Translations under genes and position numbers: made by a program | Source of the DNA: Streptomyces camelliae | GTDB taxonomy: Bacteria > Actinomycetota > Actinomycetes > Streptomycetales > Streptomycetaceae | Length of the DNA stretch: 64,000 nt | Assembly: GCF_027625935.1 (NCBI RefSeq) | Contig: NZ_CP115300.1 | Coordinates: forward strand, 3,968,001-4,032,000 | Direction: 5' to 3' | Part shown: positions 16,471-25,249 of the stretch, piece after piece | Layout: each line of letters starts with the position of its first letter | Position numbering within the stretch: position 1 is the stretch's first letter | Notes under the pieces: generated by a model | Database searches by the model: none | What the model saw: only the letters and a program-made list of their open reading frames with translations | What the model was told of the DNA's origin: nothing

Positions 16471-16652
16471 TGCCGGACGAAGCCCCAGGGCCCGACAACT
16501 CCCTCGACTCCCTGGAAAAATCCCTCGAAAAGGCCCGCCTGGCCCAGGAAACCCACGACGAACGCAGGGTCTGGTGGTTCCTGGGCTACTTCCTCTTCGG
16601 CATCCACGTCGTGGCCTTCGTCATGATCTACGCCGTCCGCCACGGCCACTGA
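16470..16652 (+). CDS. Small single-span membrane protein (DUF6126-like)
   Basis: A 60-residue protein: an acidic, helical N-terminus (NSLDSLEKSLEKARLAQE) and one hydrophobic segment near the C-terminus (VWWFLGYFLFGIHVVAFVMI). It resembles short actinobacterial proteins grouped as DUF6126, but from memory only. It overlaps the SDR stop at TGATG, so it is translationally coupled to that gene. A GTG three bases earlier could also serve as start. Function unknown. Confidence 0.6.
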   Translation: MPDEAPGPDNSLDSLEKSLEKARLAQETHDERRVWWFLGYFLFGIHVVAFVMIYAVRHGH

Positions 16653-16658
16653 CGGAGG

Positions 16659-17852
16659 TCAGCCCTTCACGCAGACGACCTGCTTCAGCTTGGCCACGAC
16701 CTGCACCAAGTCCCGCTGCTGGTCGATGACCTGGTCGATGGACTTGTAGGCGCCCGGGATCTCGTCGACGACGCCGGAGTCCTTGCGGCACTCCACGCCC
16801 CGGGTCTGGTCCTCCAGGTCCTTCGTCGTGAAACGCTTCTTCGCCGCGTTCCGGCTCATCTTCCGACCCGCGCCGTGCGAGGCCGAGTTGAAGGCCTTCT
16901 CGTTCCCGAGGCCCTTCACGATGTACGACCCCGTGCCCATGGAGCCCGGGATGATCCCGTACTCGCCGGAGCCGGCTCGGATCGCTCCCTTGCGGGTGAC
17001 GAGCAGGTCCATGCCGTCGTACCGCTCTTCCGAAACGTAGTTGTGGTGGCAGGAGATCTCCGGCTCGAAGGTCGGCTTGGCCTTCTTGAACTCCTTGCGG
17101 ATCACGTCCTTCAGGAGCGCCATCATCAGCGTGCGGTTGTACTTGGCGTATTCCTGCGCCCAGAACAGGTCGTTGCGGTAGGCCGCCATCTGCGGGGTGT
17201 CCGAGACGAAGACCGCCAAGTCCCGGTCGACCAGGCCCTGGTTGTGCGGGAGCTTCTGGGCCACGCCGATGTGGTGCTCGGCGAGTTCCTTGCCGATGTT
17301 CCGGGAGCCGGAGTGGAGCATGAGCCAAACCGAACCATCTTCACTCGTACACAATTCAATGAAGTGGTTGCCCGACCCAAGTGTCCCTATTTGTCCGGCC
17401 GCTCGCCCCTTACGGAAATGCACCGCTTCCGCAACCCCGTCGAACCGCCCCCAGAAGTCATCCCACCCACCGGTAGCCAGCCCATGAAAATCCCCCGGCT
17501 CCACCGGATCCTCATGCATCCCCCGCCCCACCGGAATCGCCTGCTCGATCCTCGACCGCAGCCGCGACAGATCCCCCGGCAGGTCATTGGCCGTCAGCGA
17601 CGTCTTCACCGCCGACATCCCGCAGCCGATGTCCACCCCGACCGCCGCCGGGCACACGGCACCCTGCATCGCGATGACCGAGCCGACCGTCGCACCCTTG
17701 CCGTAGTGCACGTCCGGCATGACGGCGAGGCCCTTGATCCAGGGCAGGGTCGCCACGTTCTGCAGCTGGCGCAGGGCCACGTCCTCGACCGTCGCGGGGT
17801 CCGTCCACATCCGGATCGGTACCTTCGCGCCCGGCATCTCCACGTACGACAT
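16659..17852 (-). CDS. rtcB: RtcB family RNA-splicing ligase
   Basis: A 397-residue RtcB ligase, which joins RNA 2',3'-cyclic phosphate (or 3'-phosphate) ends to 5'-hydroxyl ends with GTP and manganese. All core motifs are present: VMPDVHYGKGATVGSV near residues 44-59, VGVDIGCGM with the metal-binding Cys, GSGNHFIEL, HSGSRNIG, CHHNYV, GSMGTGSYIV, and SHGAGRKMSR with the His that forms the GMP adduct. No archease or rtcA gene is adjacent. Codons for the GSGNHFIEL part (about 17330-17412) are unusually AT-rich, including ATA, CTT, TTG and GAA, unlike the rest of the gene. Confidence 0.95.
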   Translation of the reverse strand: MSYVEMPGAKVPIRMWTDPATVEDVALRQLQNVATLPWIKGLAVMPDVHYGKGATVGSVIAMQGAVCPAAVGVDIGCGMSAVKTSLTANDLPGDLSRLRSRIEQAIPVGRGMHEDPVEPGDFHGLATGGWDDFWGRFDGVAEAVHFRKGRAAGQIGTLGSGNHFIELCTSEDGSVWLMLHSGSRNIGKELAEHHIGVAQKLPHNQGLVDRDLAVFVSDTPQMAAYRNDLFWAQEYAKYNRTLMMALLKDVIRKEFKKAKPTFEPEISCHHNYVSEERYDGMDLLVTRKGAIRAGSGEYGIIPGSMGTGSYIVKGLGNEKAFNSASHGAGRKMSRNAAKKRFTTKDLEDQTRGVECRKDSGVVDEIPGAYKSIDQVIDQQRDLVQVVAKLKQVVCVKG

Positions 17853-18077
17853 ACGTTCCTCGTTCCCCCGGTGACGACAACAAAAGACTTAGAAGCAACA
17901 AACACGACAAAGCGCAAAACAGCGCCAGGGGCGGCGAAAAGGGACACGGGACCGGCGTCCACCGCAGTGCGTGCGATACACATTGTCTCCAGGGGACGCC
18001 CCGCTGCGGCAAGCGATTAACCAGCGGGGACACTGGAGCACCGAGCGAGCGCAGACCCACCCGAGAGGAGCCCGTCC

Positions 18078-18926
18078 GTGCAGCGGAAGGCGTACGTACC
18101 CGGCACCGCCGCCCTCCTCGCGGCGCTGCTGGCCGGCTGCACGAGCGGCTCCGGCGGTGACGGCTCGACGGACAACGCCAACCCGGGCGACGCCGGTACG
18201 ACGGCGGCCGCCGCTCAGCCGGGCAAGTACCGCACGCTGCCCGAACCATGTGGCGCGGTCACCCACGACACGCTCGACACGCTGCTGCCCGGTATCAGGC
18301 AACTCGCCGACCCCGACCAGCGGGACAAGGCCTACCAGGGCGACGCCGAGTTGACGTACGACACCGATCGCAAGGTCGGCTGCCGTTGGAAGGTCGATTC
18401 CGACGACGCCACCGACCGTCTGTCGATCGACTTCGAGCGCGTGGTGTCGTACGACAACAGCGTCAGCGACGACGACCAGGCGAAGAAGCTGTTCGCGGAC
18501 AAGGAGGCGGCGGCCGATCTGCCGGCGCCGAGCGGGTCGCCGACCGGGTCCCCGTCCGCGTCGTCGTCCAGCGGTTCTCCCTCGGGCTCTCCGTCAGGTT
18601 CTCCTTCCGGCTCTCCGTCAGGCTCTCCCTCTGGTTCCCCGTCGGGCTCGCCGAGCGGCTCCCCTTCCTCTTCCTCCTCCGCCGATCTGCAGCCGCGCGT
18701 GCTGACCGATCTCGGTGACGACGCGTATCTGGACGACCAGCTCGCCGCGTCCGGTTCGACGGCCGAACAGCGGACGGTGACTGTGGTGTTCCGCACGTCC
18801 AACGTCCTCGTCACCATCGAGTACGAGGAGCAGCCGACGGCGACGGGAACGGTCCCGGACAGCAAGGAAATGCAGGACAGGGCCCGTAATCTGGCCGCCA
18901 AGCTGGACGACGCGCTGGGCGGCTGA
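18078..18926 (+). CDS. DUF3558-type lipoprotein with SGSP repeats
   Basis: A 282-residue predicted lipoprotein: a signal sequence ends in the lipobox LAGC near residue 21. The conserved DUF3558 beginning (KYRTLPEPCGAVTHDTLDTLLPG) and CRWKVDSDDATDRLSIDFERV follow. A low-complexity segment of SGSP units (about 18569-18668) interrupts the domain, after which VLTDLGDDAYLDDQ and VVFRTSNVLVTIEYEE resume the fold. The GTG start has GAGAGGAGCCC upstream. The next gene encodes a paralog, and a DUF2637 membrane protein follows. Role at the cell surface unknown. Confidence 0.85.
   Translation: MQRKAYVPGTAALLAALLAGCTSGSGGDGSTDNANPGDAGTTAAAAQPGKYRTLPEPCGAVTHDTLDTLLPGIRQLADPDQRDKAYQGDAELTYDTDRKVGCRWKVDSDDATDRLSIDFERVVSYDNSVSDDDQAKKLFADKEAAADLPAPSGSPTGSPSASSSSGSPSGSPSGSPSGSPSGSPSGSPSGSPSGSPSSSSSADLQPRVLTDLGDDAYLDDQLAASGSTAEQRTVTVVFRTSNVLVTIEYEEQPTATGTVPDSKEMQDRARNLAAKLDDALGG
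18569..18668 (+). repeat. In-frame 12-bp repeats encoding SGSP
   Basis: About eight consecutive 12-bp units encode Ser-Gly-Ser-Pro inside the first DUF3558 lipoprotein gene. Synonymous codons vary between copies. The 12-bp period keeps the frame, so copy number can change without breaking the protein; a surface linker with variable length is likely. Confidence 0.8.
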
Positions 18927-19048
18927 CGTCCGCCGCGCCTCGCCGCCGCCCCGCTCGCGAAGAACGCGAACGGAAACCGCACAGCTCCTTCACCGCGTAC
19001 CGTGGCCCCGCAGGAACCCGCACGAACACCGAGCGTAGTGAAGGAACC

Positions 19049-19948
19049 ATGCAGCGAGCAGCCCAGCGAGACGACCGTGCCCAGGAAGTAAGGCGTGGCA
19101 AGCGCCTGAGCCGTGTGCTTGTCTGCGCGGCAGCCGTTCCCGCGATGCTGATCACCGCCGCCTGTTCGTCGGACTCGGGCGACTCCAAGAGCAAGGGCGG
19201 CGGCAGCAGCGCGCAGGCGTCCGCGGGCGGATCGGGTGCGTCGTCGTCGGCGAGTGCGTCCCCGACCGTGCAGGCGGCGGCGTATCAGAAGCTTCCTGAT
19301 GCGTGCGGGGTGCTGTCGAAGAACACCCTCTCCGACCTGGTACCGAAGGGCACTTCGGGCAAGAAGGGCAGTTCGGACGACCCGTCGTCCCGTGCCTCCT
19401 GCTCGTGGAGCAGCCTGGACAACAACGGTGTGAAGGGTTCGCAGTTCCGCTGGCTGAACGTCTCGTTGCTGCGTTTCGACTCGGACACCACGCGGGGCAC
19501 GGGTGAGGCGCAGGCGCACACGTACTTCACGCGGCAGGTCAAGGACGCCGAGGCGGTGGACGGGGCGAAGAACAGCAAGGAGGTGCCGCTGTCCGGCGTG
19601 GGGTCGGAGGCGACGGCGGTGCGCTACGACCTGCAGAAGAAGGAAGGTCTCTTCAAGCAGCAGACGGTGGTGGCCCGGGTCGAGAACGTGGTGGTCACGC
19701 TCGACTACAACGGTGCCGGCCTCGCGGGTGACAAGACCCCGGACGCGGACGAGCTGACGCAGTCGGCGGAGAAGGCGGTCAAGGAGGCGGTGGCCGCGGT
19801 CTCCGCCGCCAACGGCAACTCCTCGGCGTCGGGTTCGGGGTCGGGTTCGTCGTCCTCTTCCGCGCCTTCCGCGTCCCCGTCCAAGACGGCGTCCGCGTCC
19901 CCCTCTTCCAGCGCTTCTCCGTCCAAGTCGGCGAGCGGCAAGGGCTGA
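19049..19948 (+). CDS. DUF3558 family lipoprotein (paralog of the preceding gene)
   Basis: A 299-residue predicted lipoprotein. Unusually, about 24 charged residues precede the hydrophobic signal stretch (VLVCAAAVPAMLITAAC), whose lipobox is TAAC near residue 40. The DUF3558 block starts AAYQKLPDACGVLSKNTLSDLVPKG and ends VVARVENVVVTLDYNGAG. Ser/Gly and Ser/Pro/Ala-rich tails flank the domain. A later in-frame start would give a shorter signal, but the ATG 19049 is preceded by GAAGGAACC. The two adjacent lipoproteins probably arose by duplication. Confidence 0.85.
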   Translation: MQRAAQRDDRAQEVRRGKRLSRVLVCAAAVPAMLITAACSSDSGDSKSKGGGSSAQASAGGSGASSSASASPTVQAAAYQKLPDACGVLSKNTLSDLVPKGTSGKKGSSDDPSSRASCSWSSLDNNGVKGSQFRWLNVSLLRFDSDTTRGTGEAQAHTYFTRQVKDAEAVDGAKNSKEVPLSGVGSEATAVRYDLQKKEGLFKQQTVVARVENVVVTLDYNGAGLAGDKTPDADELTQSAEKAVKEAVAAVSAANGNSSASGSGSGSSSSSAPSASPSKTASASPSSSASPSKSASGKG

Positions 19949-20063
19949 TCCCGGTGCCGTTCCGGCGGGCGTGGCATCGGCGAACTTCCGACCGATGCCA
20001 CGTTCGCCGTATGCGTGTGCCACCCTGTTGCGCGCAACATCAGGCAATGGGAGGGGAGTACGA

Positions 20064-21338
20064 GTGGCCGCGCCACCGCAGCTGACTCGGATGCACCGCG
20101 TACTCATCGGCGTGGTCGTGACCGGCGCCTTGATCATCGCCGGTATCGGCTTCGCCGGCTCGTACGCGGCCGTCCGTGAGCTGGCCATCAAGAAGGGTTT
20201 CGGGAACTTCTCGTACGTGTTCCCGGTGGGCATCGACGCAGGTATCTGTGTGCTGCTGGCCCTGGACCTGCTGCTGACCTGGATCCGTATCCCCTTCCCG
20301 CTGCTCAGGCAGACGGCCTGGCTGCTCACGGCGGCGACGATCGCGTTCAACGGTGCCGCTGCCTGGCCGGACCCGCTGGGTGTGGGCATGCACGCGGTGA
20401 TTCCGATCCTGTTCGTGGTCGCGGTCGAGGCGGCCCGGCACGCGGTCGGCCGGATCGCGGACATCACGGCGGACAAGCACATGGAGGGTGTCCGCCTCAC
20501 GCGCTGGCTGCTCTCCCCGGTGCCGACGTTCCTGTTGTGGCGCCGGATGAAGTTGTGGGAGCTGCGCTCCTACGACCAGGTGATCAAGCTGGAGCAGGAA
20601 CGTCTCGTCTACCAGGCGCGCCTGCACTCCCGCTTCGGCCGCGCGTGGCGCAGGAAGGCTCCGGTGGAGTCCCTGATGCCGCTGCGTCTGGCGCGTTACG
20701 GCGTGCCCTTGTCGGACACGGCTCCGGCGGGTCTGGCGGCGGCGGGCATCGAGCCGACGCTGATTCCTGCCGCCGTCGTGGACAGTCGTGCCGTTGGGGC
20801 GGCGCCCGTCCCGATGCAGGCGGCGCCTCCTGGCGAGCAGCGCCCCGAGCTGCCCGGCCACCACCCCGGGCAGCTGGAAACCCCCGAACCTCCGGCGGCT
20901 GTGGACGAGCAGAGCCCTTGGTTCCAGGCTCAGCAGCAGATCGAGTACCACGGCGGCTACGACCCCACTTACGACCCGCCTCAGGAACCTCAGTACGTCC
21001 CGGAGGAGGAGTACGAGGGGTGGTACGAGGAGCAGCAGCCCGAGGACTTCCAGCAGCCGTCCCCGGAGGAGACCGGCAGCTTCCCCATTCCGGTGGGTCC
21101 GAACCGCACTCGCGAGCTGGGCGAGGGCGGCGGCACTCCGGGGCTGGAGCCGGCCGAGGAGGACTTCTACCAGGTCTTCCGTAAGTCGATCGACGGCAGC
21201 TATCCGACCGCTGCCCAGCTCAAGGACGACATCGAGGCGACCTTCGGCATCGTGCTTCCGCTGAACGACGCCCAGCGCATGGTCAACCGCTTCACCAACC
21301 GTCACACGGCGGAGCTGCAGGAAGACCACATCGCATAA
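20064..21338 (+). CDS. DUF2637 domain membrane protein with C-terminal helical domain
   Basis: A 424-residue protein. The N-terminal DUF2637 region (about residues 1-140) has four membrane segments, beginning RVLIGVVVTGALIIAGIGFA and including FPVGIDAGICVLLALDLLLTW. A long Pro/Gln/Glu-rich linker (about 230-350) joins it to a compact C-terminal domain (FYQVFRKSIDGSYPTAAQLKDDIEATFG) that resembles a DNA- or protein-binding helical domain. DUF2637 is related to SpdB-type spread proteins of actinomycete plasmids, though chromosomal copies are common. The GTG start follows GGGAGGGGAG. It is the last gene of the lipoprotein cluster. Confidence 0.8.
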   Translation: MAAPPQLTRMHRVLIGVVVTGALIIAGIGFAGSYAAVRELAIKKGFGNFSYVFPVGIDAGICVLLALDLLLTWIRIPFPLLRQTAWLLTAATIAFNGAAAWPDPLGVGMHAVIPILFVVAVEAARHAVGRIADITADKHMEGVRLTRWLLSPVPTFLLWRRMKLWELRSYDQVIKLEQERLVYQARLHSRFGRAWRRKAPVESLMPLRLARYGVPLSDTAPAGLAAAGIEPTLIPAAVVDSRAVGAAPVPMQAAPPGEQRPELPGHHPGQLETPEPPAAVDEQSPWFQAQQQIEYHGGYDPTYDPPQEPQYVPEEEYEGWYEEQQPEDFQQPSPEETGSFPIPVGPNRTRELGEGGGTPGLEPAEEDFYQVFRKSIDGSYPTAAQLKDDIEATFGIVLPLNDAQRMVNRFTNRHTAELQEDHIA

Positions 21339-21361
21339 GAAGAATCGCATGGGAACGCACA

Positions 21362-21400
21362 GGAAAAAGGGGCCCTCGCTTTCGGAGGGCCCCTTTTTCC
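21362..21400. terminator. Bidirectional intrinsic terminator
   Basis: A perfect 16-bp stem (21362-21377 with 21385-21400) with loop GCTTTCG. The arms carry five A on one side and five T on the other, so it works as a terminator in both directions for the DUF2637 gene and the convergent lysS. Confidence 0.9.
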
Positions 21401-21422
21401 TTACGCGATTACTTCCGCGGTC

Positions 21423-23165
21423 TTACTCGCCGAGCAGGCGCCGCACCCGCTCCTGTCCGACGGCGAGGAGCAGGGTGGGCAGGCGCGGCCCGGTGTCCCG
21501 TCCGACGAGCAGGTGGTAGAGCAGGGCGAAGAAGGTGCGCTGGGCGGTCTTGATCTCCGGCGGCAGTTCCTTGGGCGTGGCGTCGGCGGGGAAGCCTGCC
21601 TGCACCTTGGGCACGCCGTAGACGAGGTGGGTCAGCCCGTCGAGCGACCAGTGCTCGGCGAGTCCGTCGAGCAGCAGGCGTACGGACTGCTGGGAGGCCT
21701 CGTCGAGGGACTTCAGCAGTTCGGCGTCGGGCTCGTCCCGGACGATGGTCCGCTGGTCCGCCGGGACGTGGGTGTTGATCCAGGCCTCGGCCTTGTCGTA
21801 GCGCGGCCGGGCTTCGGCCAGTGAGGCCAGCGGCTGCTCCGGGTCGAGCTCGGAGAGGATGCGCAGCGCCTGGTCCTCGTGTCCGGCGGTGATGTCGGCG
21901 ACGGAGGCGAGGGTGCGGTACGGCAGCGGGCGCGTCGTCTTCGGCAGCTCGCCGGCGGCGGTGCCGACGGCGCGCGTGTACGCGGCCACGTCGGCCGGGA
22001 GGGCGGATCCGTCGGCGACCTTGCCCGCGAGCTTGTCCCACTCGTCGTAGAGCCGCTGGATCTCCTGGTCGAAGGCGATCTTGAAGGACTGGTTGGGCCT
22101 GCGGCGGGCGTAGAGCCAGCGCAGGATCTGCGGCTCCATGATCTTCAGCGCGTCGGCGGGGGTGGGCACGCCGCCACGGGACGACGACATCTTCGCCATG
22201 CCGGAGATGCCGACGAAGGCGTACATGGGGCCGATCGGCTGCTTGCCGCCGAAGATCCCGACGATCTGCCCGCCGACCTGGAAGGACGACCCGGGAGACG
22301 AGTGGTCGACACCGCTGGGCTCGAAGATCACGCCCTCGTACGCCCAGCGCATCGGCCAGTCGACCTTCCAGACCAGCTTGCCGCGGTTGAACTCGCTGAG
22401 CCGGACGGTCTCGGAGAAGCCGCACGCGGTGCAGGTGTAGGCGAGCTCGGTGGTGTCGTCGTCGTAGGAGGTGACGGTCGTCAGGTCCTTCTCGCAGTTG
22501 CCGCAGTACGGCTTGTACGGGAAGTAGCCGGCGGAGCCGGACGAGCCGTCGTCCTCGCTCGCCGCGCCGGAGCCCTCCTCGGCCTCCAGCTCGGCCTCGT
22601 CGACGGCCTTCTGCTGCTGCTTCTTCGGGGCCTTCTTGGTGCGGTACTGGGCGAGGACCGCGTCGATGTCGCCCCGGTGCTTCATGGCGTGCAGGATCTG
22701 CTCGCGGTAGACACCGGAGGTGTACTGCGCGGTCTGGCTGATCCCGTCGAACTCGACGCCCAGCTCGGCGAGCGAGGCGATCATGGCGGCCTTGAAGTGC
22801 TCGGCCCAGTTCGGGTACGACGACCCCTTCGGCGCCGGGACCGAGGTCAGCGGCTTGCCGATGTGCTCGGCCCAGGCCTCCTCGTCGACCCCGGCGATGC
22901 CCTTCGGCACCTTCCGGTACCGGTCGTAGTCGTCCCAGGAGATCAGGTGCCGGACCTCGTGCCCGCGGCGGCGGATCTCGTCCGCGACCAGGTGCGGGGT
23001 CATGACCTCACGGAGATTGCCCAGGTGGACGGGTCCGGAGGGGGAGAGTCCGGACGCGACGACGACGGGTTTACCCGGGGCCCGGCGCTCCGACTCCTCG
23101 ATGACCTCATCCGCGAAACGGGAGACCCAGTCGGTGGTCTCGGTGCTCTGAGCCACGATCGGCAC
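21423..23165 (-). CDS. lysS: Lysine--tRNA ligase, class I
   Basis: A 580-residue class I lysyl-tRNA synthetase, charging tRNA-Lys with lysine. The HIGH-type motif is SPSGPVHLGNLRE near residues 44-56 and the KMSKS-type motif is AKMSSSRGG. A zinc-binding region has two Cys pairs (CGNCEKD and CTACGFS). Between the catalytic inserts is an acidic low-complexity stretch (EAELEAEEGSGAASEDDG). Class I enzymes are unrelated to the class II lysyl-tRNA synthetase of most bacteria but are known in Streptomyces. GTG 23165 gives the length I recall for Streptomyces orthologs; GTG 23156 has better spacing from AAGGA. Confidence 0.95.
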   Translation of the reverse strand: MPIVAQSTETTDWVSRFADEVIEESERRAPGKPVVVASGLSPSGPVHLGNLREVMTPHLVADEIRRRGHEVRHLISWDDYDRYRKVPKGIAGVDEEAWAEHIGKPLTSVPAPKGSSYPNWAEHFKAAMIASLAELGVEFDGISQTAQYTSGVYREQILHAMKHRGDIDAVLAQYRTKKAPKKQQQKAVDEAELEAEEGSGAASEDDGSSGSAGYFPYKPYCGNCEKDLTTVTSYDDDTTELAYTCTACGFSETVRLSEFNRGKLVWKVDWPMRWAYEGVIFEPSGVDHSSPGSSFQVGGQIVGIFGGKQPIGPMYAFVGISGMAKMSSSRGGVPTPADALKIMEPQILRWLYARRRPNQSFKIAFDQEIQRLYDEWDKLAGKVADGSALPADVAAYTRAVGTAAGELPKTTRPLPYRTLASVADITAGHEDQALRILSELDPEQPLASLAEARPRYDKAEAWINTHVPADQRTIVRDEPDAELLKSLDEASQQSVRLLLDGLAEHWSLDGLTHLVYGVPKVQAGFPADATPKELPPEIKTAQRTFFALLYHLLVGRDTGPRLPTLLLAVGQERVRRLLGE

Positions 23166-23315
23166 GTCCTTCTTTCTGGAACGGGGAGGCACTCCATCTG
23201 ATCGGGGTGACGCCTCATTCTCACAGACCGGATCGCGCCCGCGAAAACCGCTTTACCCACCATGGGATACTGGCTGGGTCTATCCATCCCCACGAGGAGA
23301 ACGGCACCCATTCCT

Positions 23316-25094
23316 ATGGCCTCGGTCACGTCCCTCAGCGATTCCGTCCAGCAGCGCCTCGCGTCCGCCCTCTCGGCCACCCTGCCGGAGGCTGCCGGCG
23401 CGGACCCGCTGCTGCGACGAAGCGACCGGGCCGACTTCCAGGCCAACGGGATCCTGGCCCTGGCCAAGAAGGCGAAGGCGAACCCGCGGGAGCTGGCGAC
23501 GCAGGTCGTCGCCCAGGTGGTGACGGGTGACGAGCTGATCGAGGACGTCGAGGTATCCGGCCCCGGCTTCCTGAACATCACGATCGCGGACCGGGCGATC
23601 ACCGGGAACCTGGCCGCGCGGTACGCGGACGAGACGGGCCGCCTCGGCGTGCCGGTCGCGGCCGAGCCGGGTACGACGGTGGTCGACTACGCGCAGCCGA
23701 ACGTGGCGAAGGAGATGCACGTAGGCCATCTGCGGTCCGCGGTGATCGGCGACTCGGTCGTCCAGCTCCTGGAGTTCACCGGCGAGAACGTGATCCGCCG
23801 TCACCACATCGGCGACTGGGGCACCCAGTTCGGCATGCTCATCCAGTACCTGGAGGAGCACCCGCACGAGCTGGACCACAAGGCGTCCGCCGAGGACACG
23901 GCCGCGTCCGGCGAGGAGGCGATGTCGAACCTGGACCGCCTCTACAAGGCGGCGCGGAAGAAGTTCGACGCGGACGAGGAGTTCAAGACGCGGGCCCGCC
24001 GCCGTGTGGTGGACCTCCAGGCGGGCGACCCGCAGACCCTGGCCACGTGGCAGAAGTTCGTCGACGAGTCGAAGATCTACTTCTTCTCCGTCTTCGAGAA
24101 GCTGGACATGGAGATCCAGGACCCGGACATCGTCGGCGAGTCGGGCTACAACGACATGCTGGCCGAGACCTGCCGCCTCCTGGAGGAGTCGGGTGTGGCC
24201 GTCCGCTCGGAAGGCGCCCTGTGTGTCTTCTTCGACGACATCAAGGGCCCGGACGGCAGCCTGGTCCCGCTGATCGTGCAGAAGTCGGACGGCGGCTACG
24301 GCTACGCGGCGACCGACCTCTCGGCGATCCGCGACCGTGTCTTCGGCCTCAAGGCGAACACGCTCGTCTACGTGGTGGACGCCCGCCAGGCCCTGCACTT
24401 CAAGATGGTCTTCGAGACGGCGCGCCGGGCCGGCTGGCTGAACGAGGACGTCACCGCCTTCCAGCTGGCCTTCGGCACGGTCCTCGGCAAGGACGGCAAG
24501 CCGTTCAAGACGCGTGAGGGCGAGACGGTCCGCCTGGTCGACCTGCTGGACGAGGCGATCGACCGTGCCTCGGCCGTGGTCCGGGAGAAGGCCCAGGACC
24601 TGTCCCAGGCGGAGATCGCCGAGCGGGGCGCCCAGGTGGGCATCGGCGCGGTGAAGTACGCGGACCTGTCGACGTCGGCGAACCGGGACTACAAGTTCGA
24701 CCTGGACCAGATGGTCTCGCTGAACGGCGACACGAGCGTGTACCTCCAGTACGCCTACGCCCGTATCCAGTCCATCCTCCGCAAGGCCGGCGAGGTCCGC
24801 CCCGTCGCGCACCCGGAGCTGGAGCTGGCGCCGGCGGAGCGCGCCCTGGGCCTCCACGCGGACGCGTTCGCGGAGACGGTCGCGGAAGCGGCACGGGAGT
24901 ACGCGCCGCACAAGCTGGCGGCGTACCTCTACCAGCTGGCGTCCCTCTACACGACCTTCTACGACAAGTGCCCGGTCCTGAAGGCCGAGACGCCGGAGCA
25001 GGTGGAGAACCGCCTCTTCCTCTGCGACGTCACGGCCCGCACCCTGCACCAGGGCATGGCCCTGCTGGGCATCAGGACGCCTGAGAAGCTCTGA
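23316..25094 (+). CDS. argS: Arginine--tRNA ligase
   Basis: A 592-residue class I arginyl-tRNA synthetase. The N-terminal Add1 domain (residues 1-110) is followed by the HIGH-type motif [19 protein letters not shown] and [16 protein letters not shown]. The KMSKS position is [12 protein letters not shown], a diverged form usual in this enzyme. The C-terminal DALR anticodon-binding domain ends [18 protein letters not shown]. It is divergent from lysS, and the two genes share a 150-bp upstream region. The start ATG is 15 bp from GAGGAGA; an ATT two codons earlier has better spacing. Confidence 0.95.
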   Translation: MASVTSLSDSVQQRLASALSATLPEAAGADPLLRRSDRADFQANGILALAKKAKANPRELATQVVAQVVTGDELIEDVEVSGPGFLNITIADRAITGNLAARYADETGRLGVPVAAEPGTTVVDYAQPNVAKEMHVGHLRSAVIGDSVVQLLEFTGENVIRRHHIGDWGTQFGMLIQYLEEHPHELDHKASAEDTAASGEEAMSNLDRLYKAARKKFDADEEFKTRARRRVVDLQAGDPQTLATWQKFVDESKIYFFSVFEKLDMEIQDPDIVGESGYNDMLAETCRLLEESGVAVRSEGALCVFFDDIKGPDGSLVPLIVQKSDGGYGYAATDLSAIRDRVFGLKANTLVYVVDARQALHFKMVFETARRAGWLNEDVTAFQLAFGTVLGKDGKPFKTREGETVRLVDLLDEAIDRASAVVREKAQDLSQAEIAERGAQVGIGAVKYADLSTSANRDYKFDLDQMVSLNGDTSVYLQYAYARIQSILRKAGEVRPVAHPELELAPAERALGLHADAFAETVAEAAREYAPHKLAAYLYQLASLYTTFYDKCPVLKAETPEQVENRLFLCDVTARTLHQGMALLGIRTPEKL

Positions 25095-25097
25095 CTC

Positions 25098-25191
25098 GGG
25101 GAAGGCTGTGGCCCCTGGGGAAAGCTGTGGCCCCTGGGGAAGGCTGTGCCCCCGGGGGAAGACTCTGCCCCCGGGGAAGGCTGTGGCCCCC
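25098..25191. repeat. Five tandem copies of a 19-bp repeat after argS
   Basis: Imperfect 19-bp units beginning GGGGAAGGCTGTGG start at 25098, 25117, 25136, 25155 and 25173. They begin three bases after the argS stop and end 58 bp before the next gene. No hairpin with a T-run is evident, so the array seems to be a slippage repeat rather than a normal terminator. Confidence 0.8.
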
Positions 25192-25249
25192 TGACGGGCA
25201 GCCCTTAGAGTCTGTGCAGACCCGTCTCCGCAGACTCTGAGGGAGCCCG

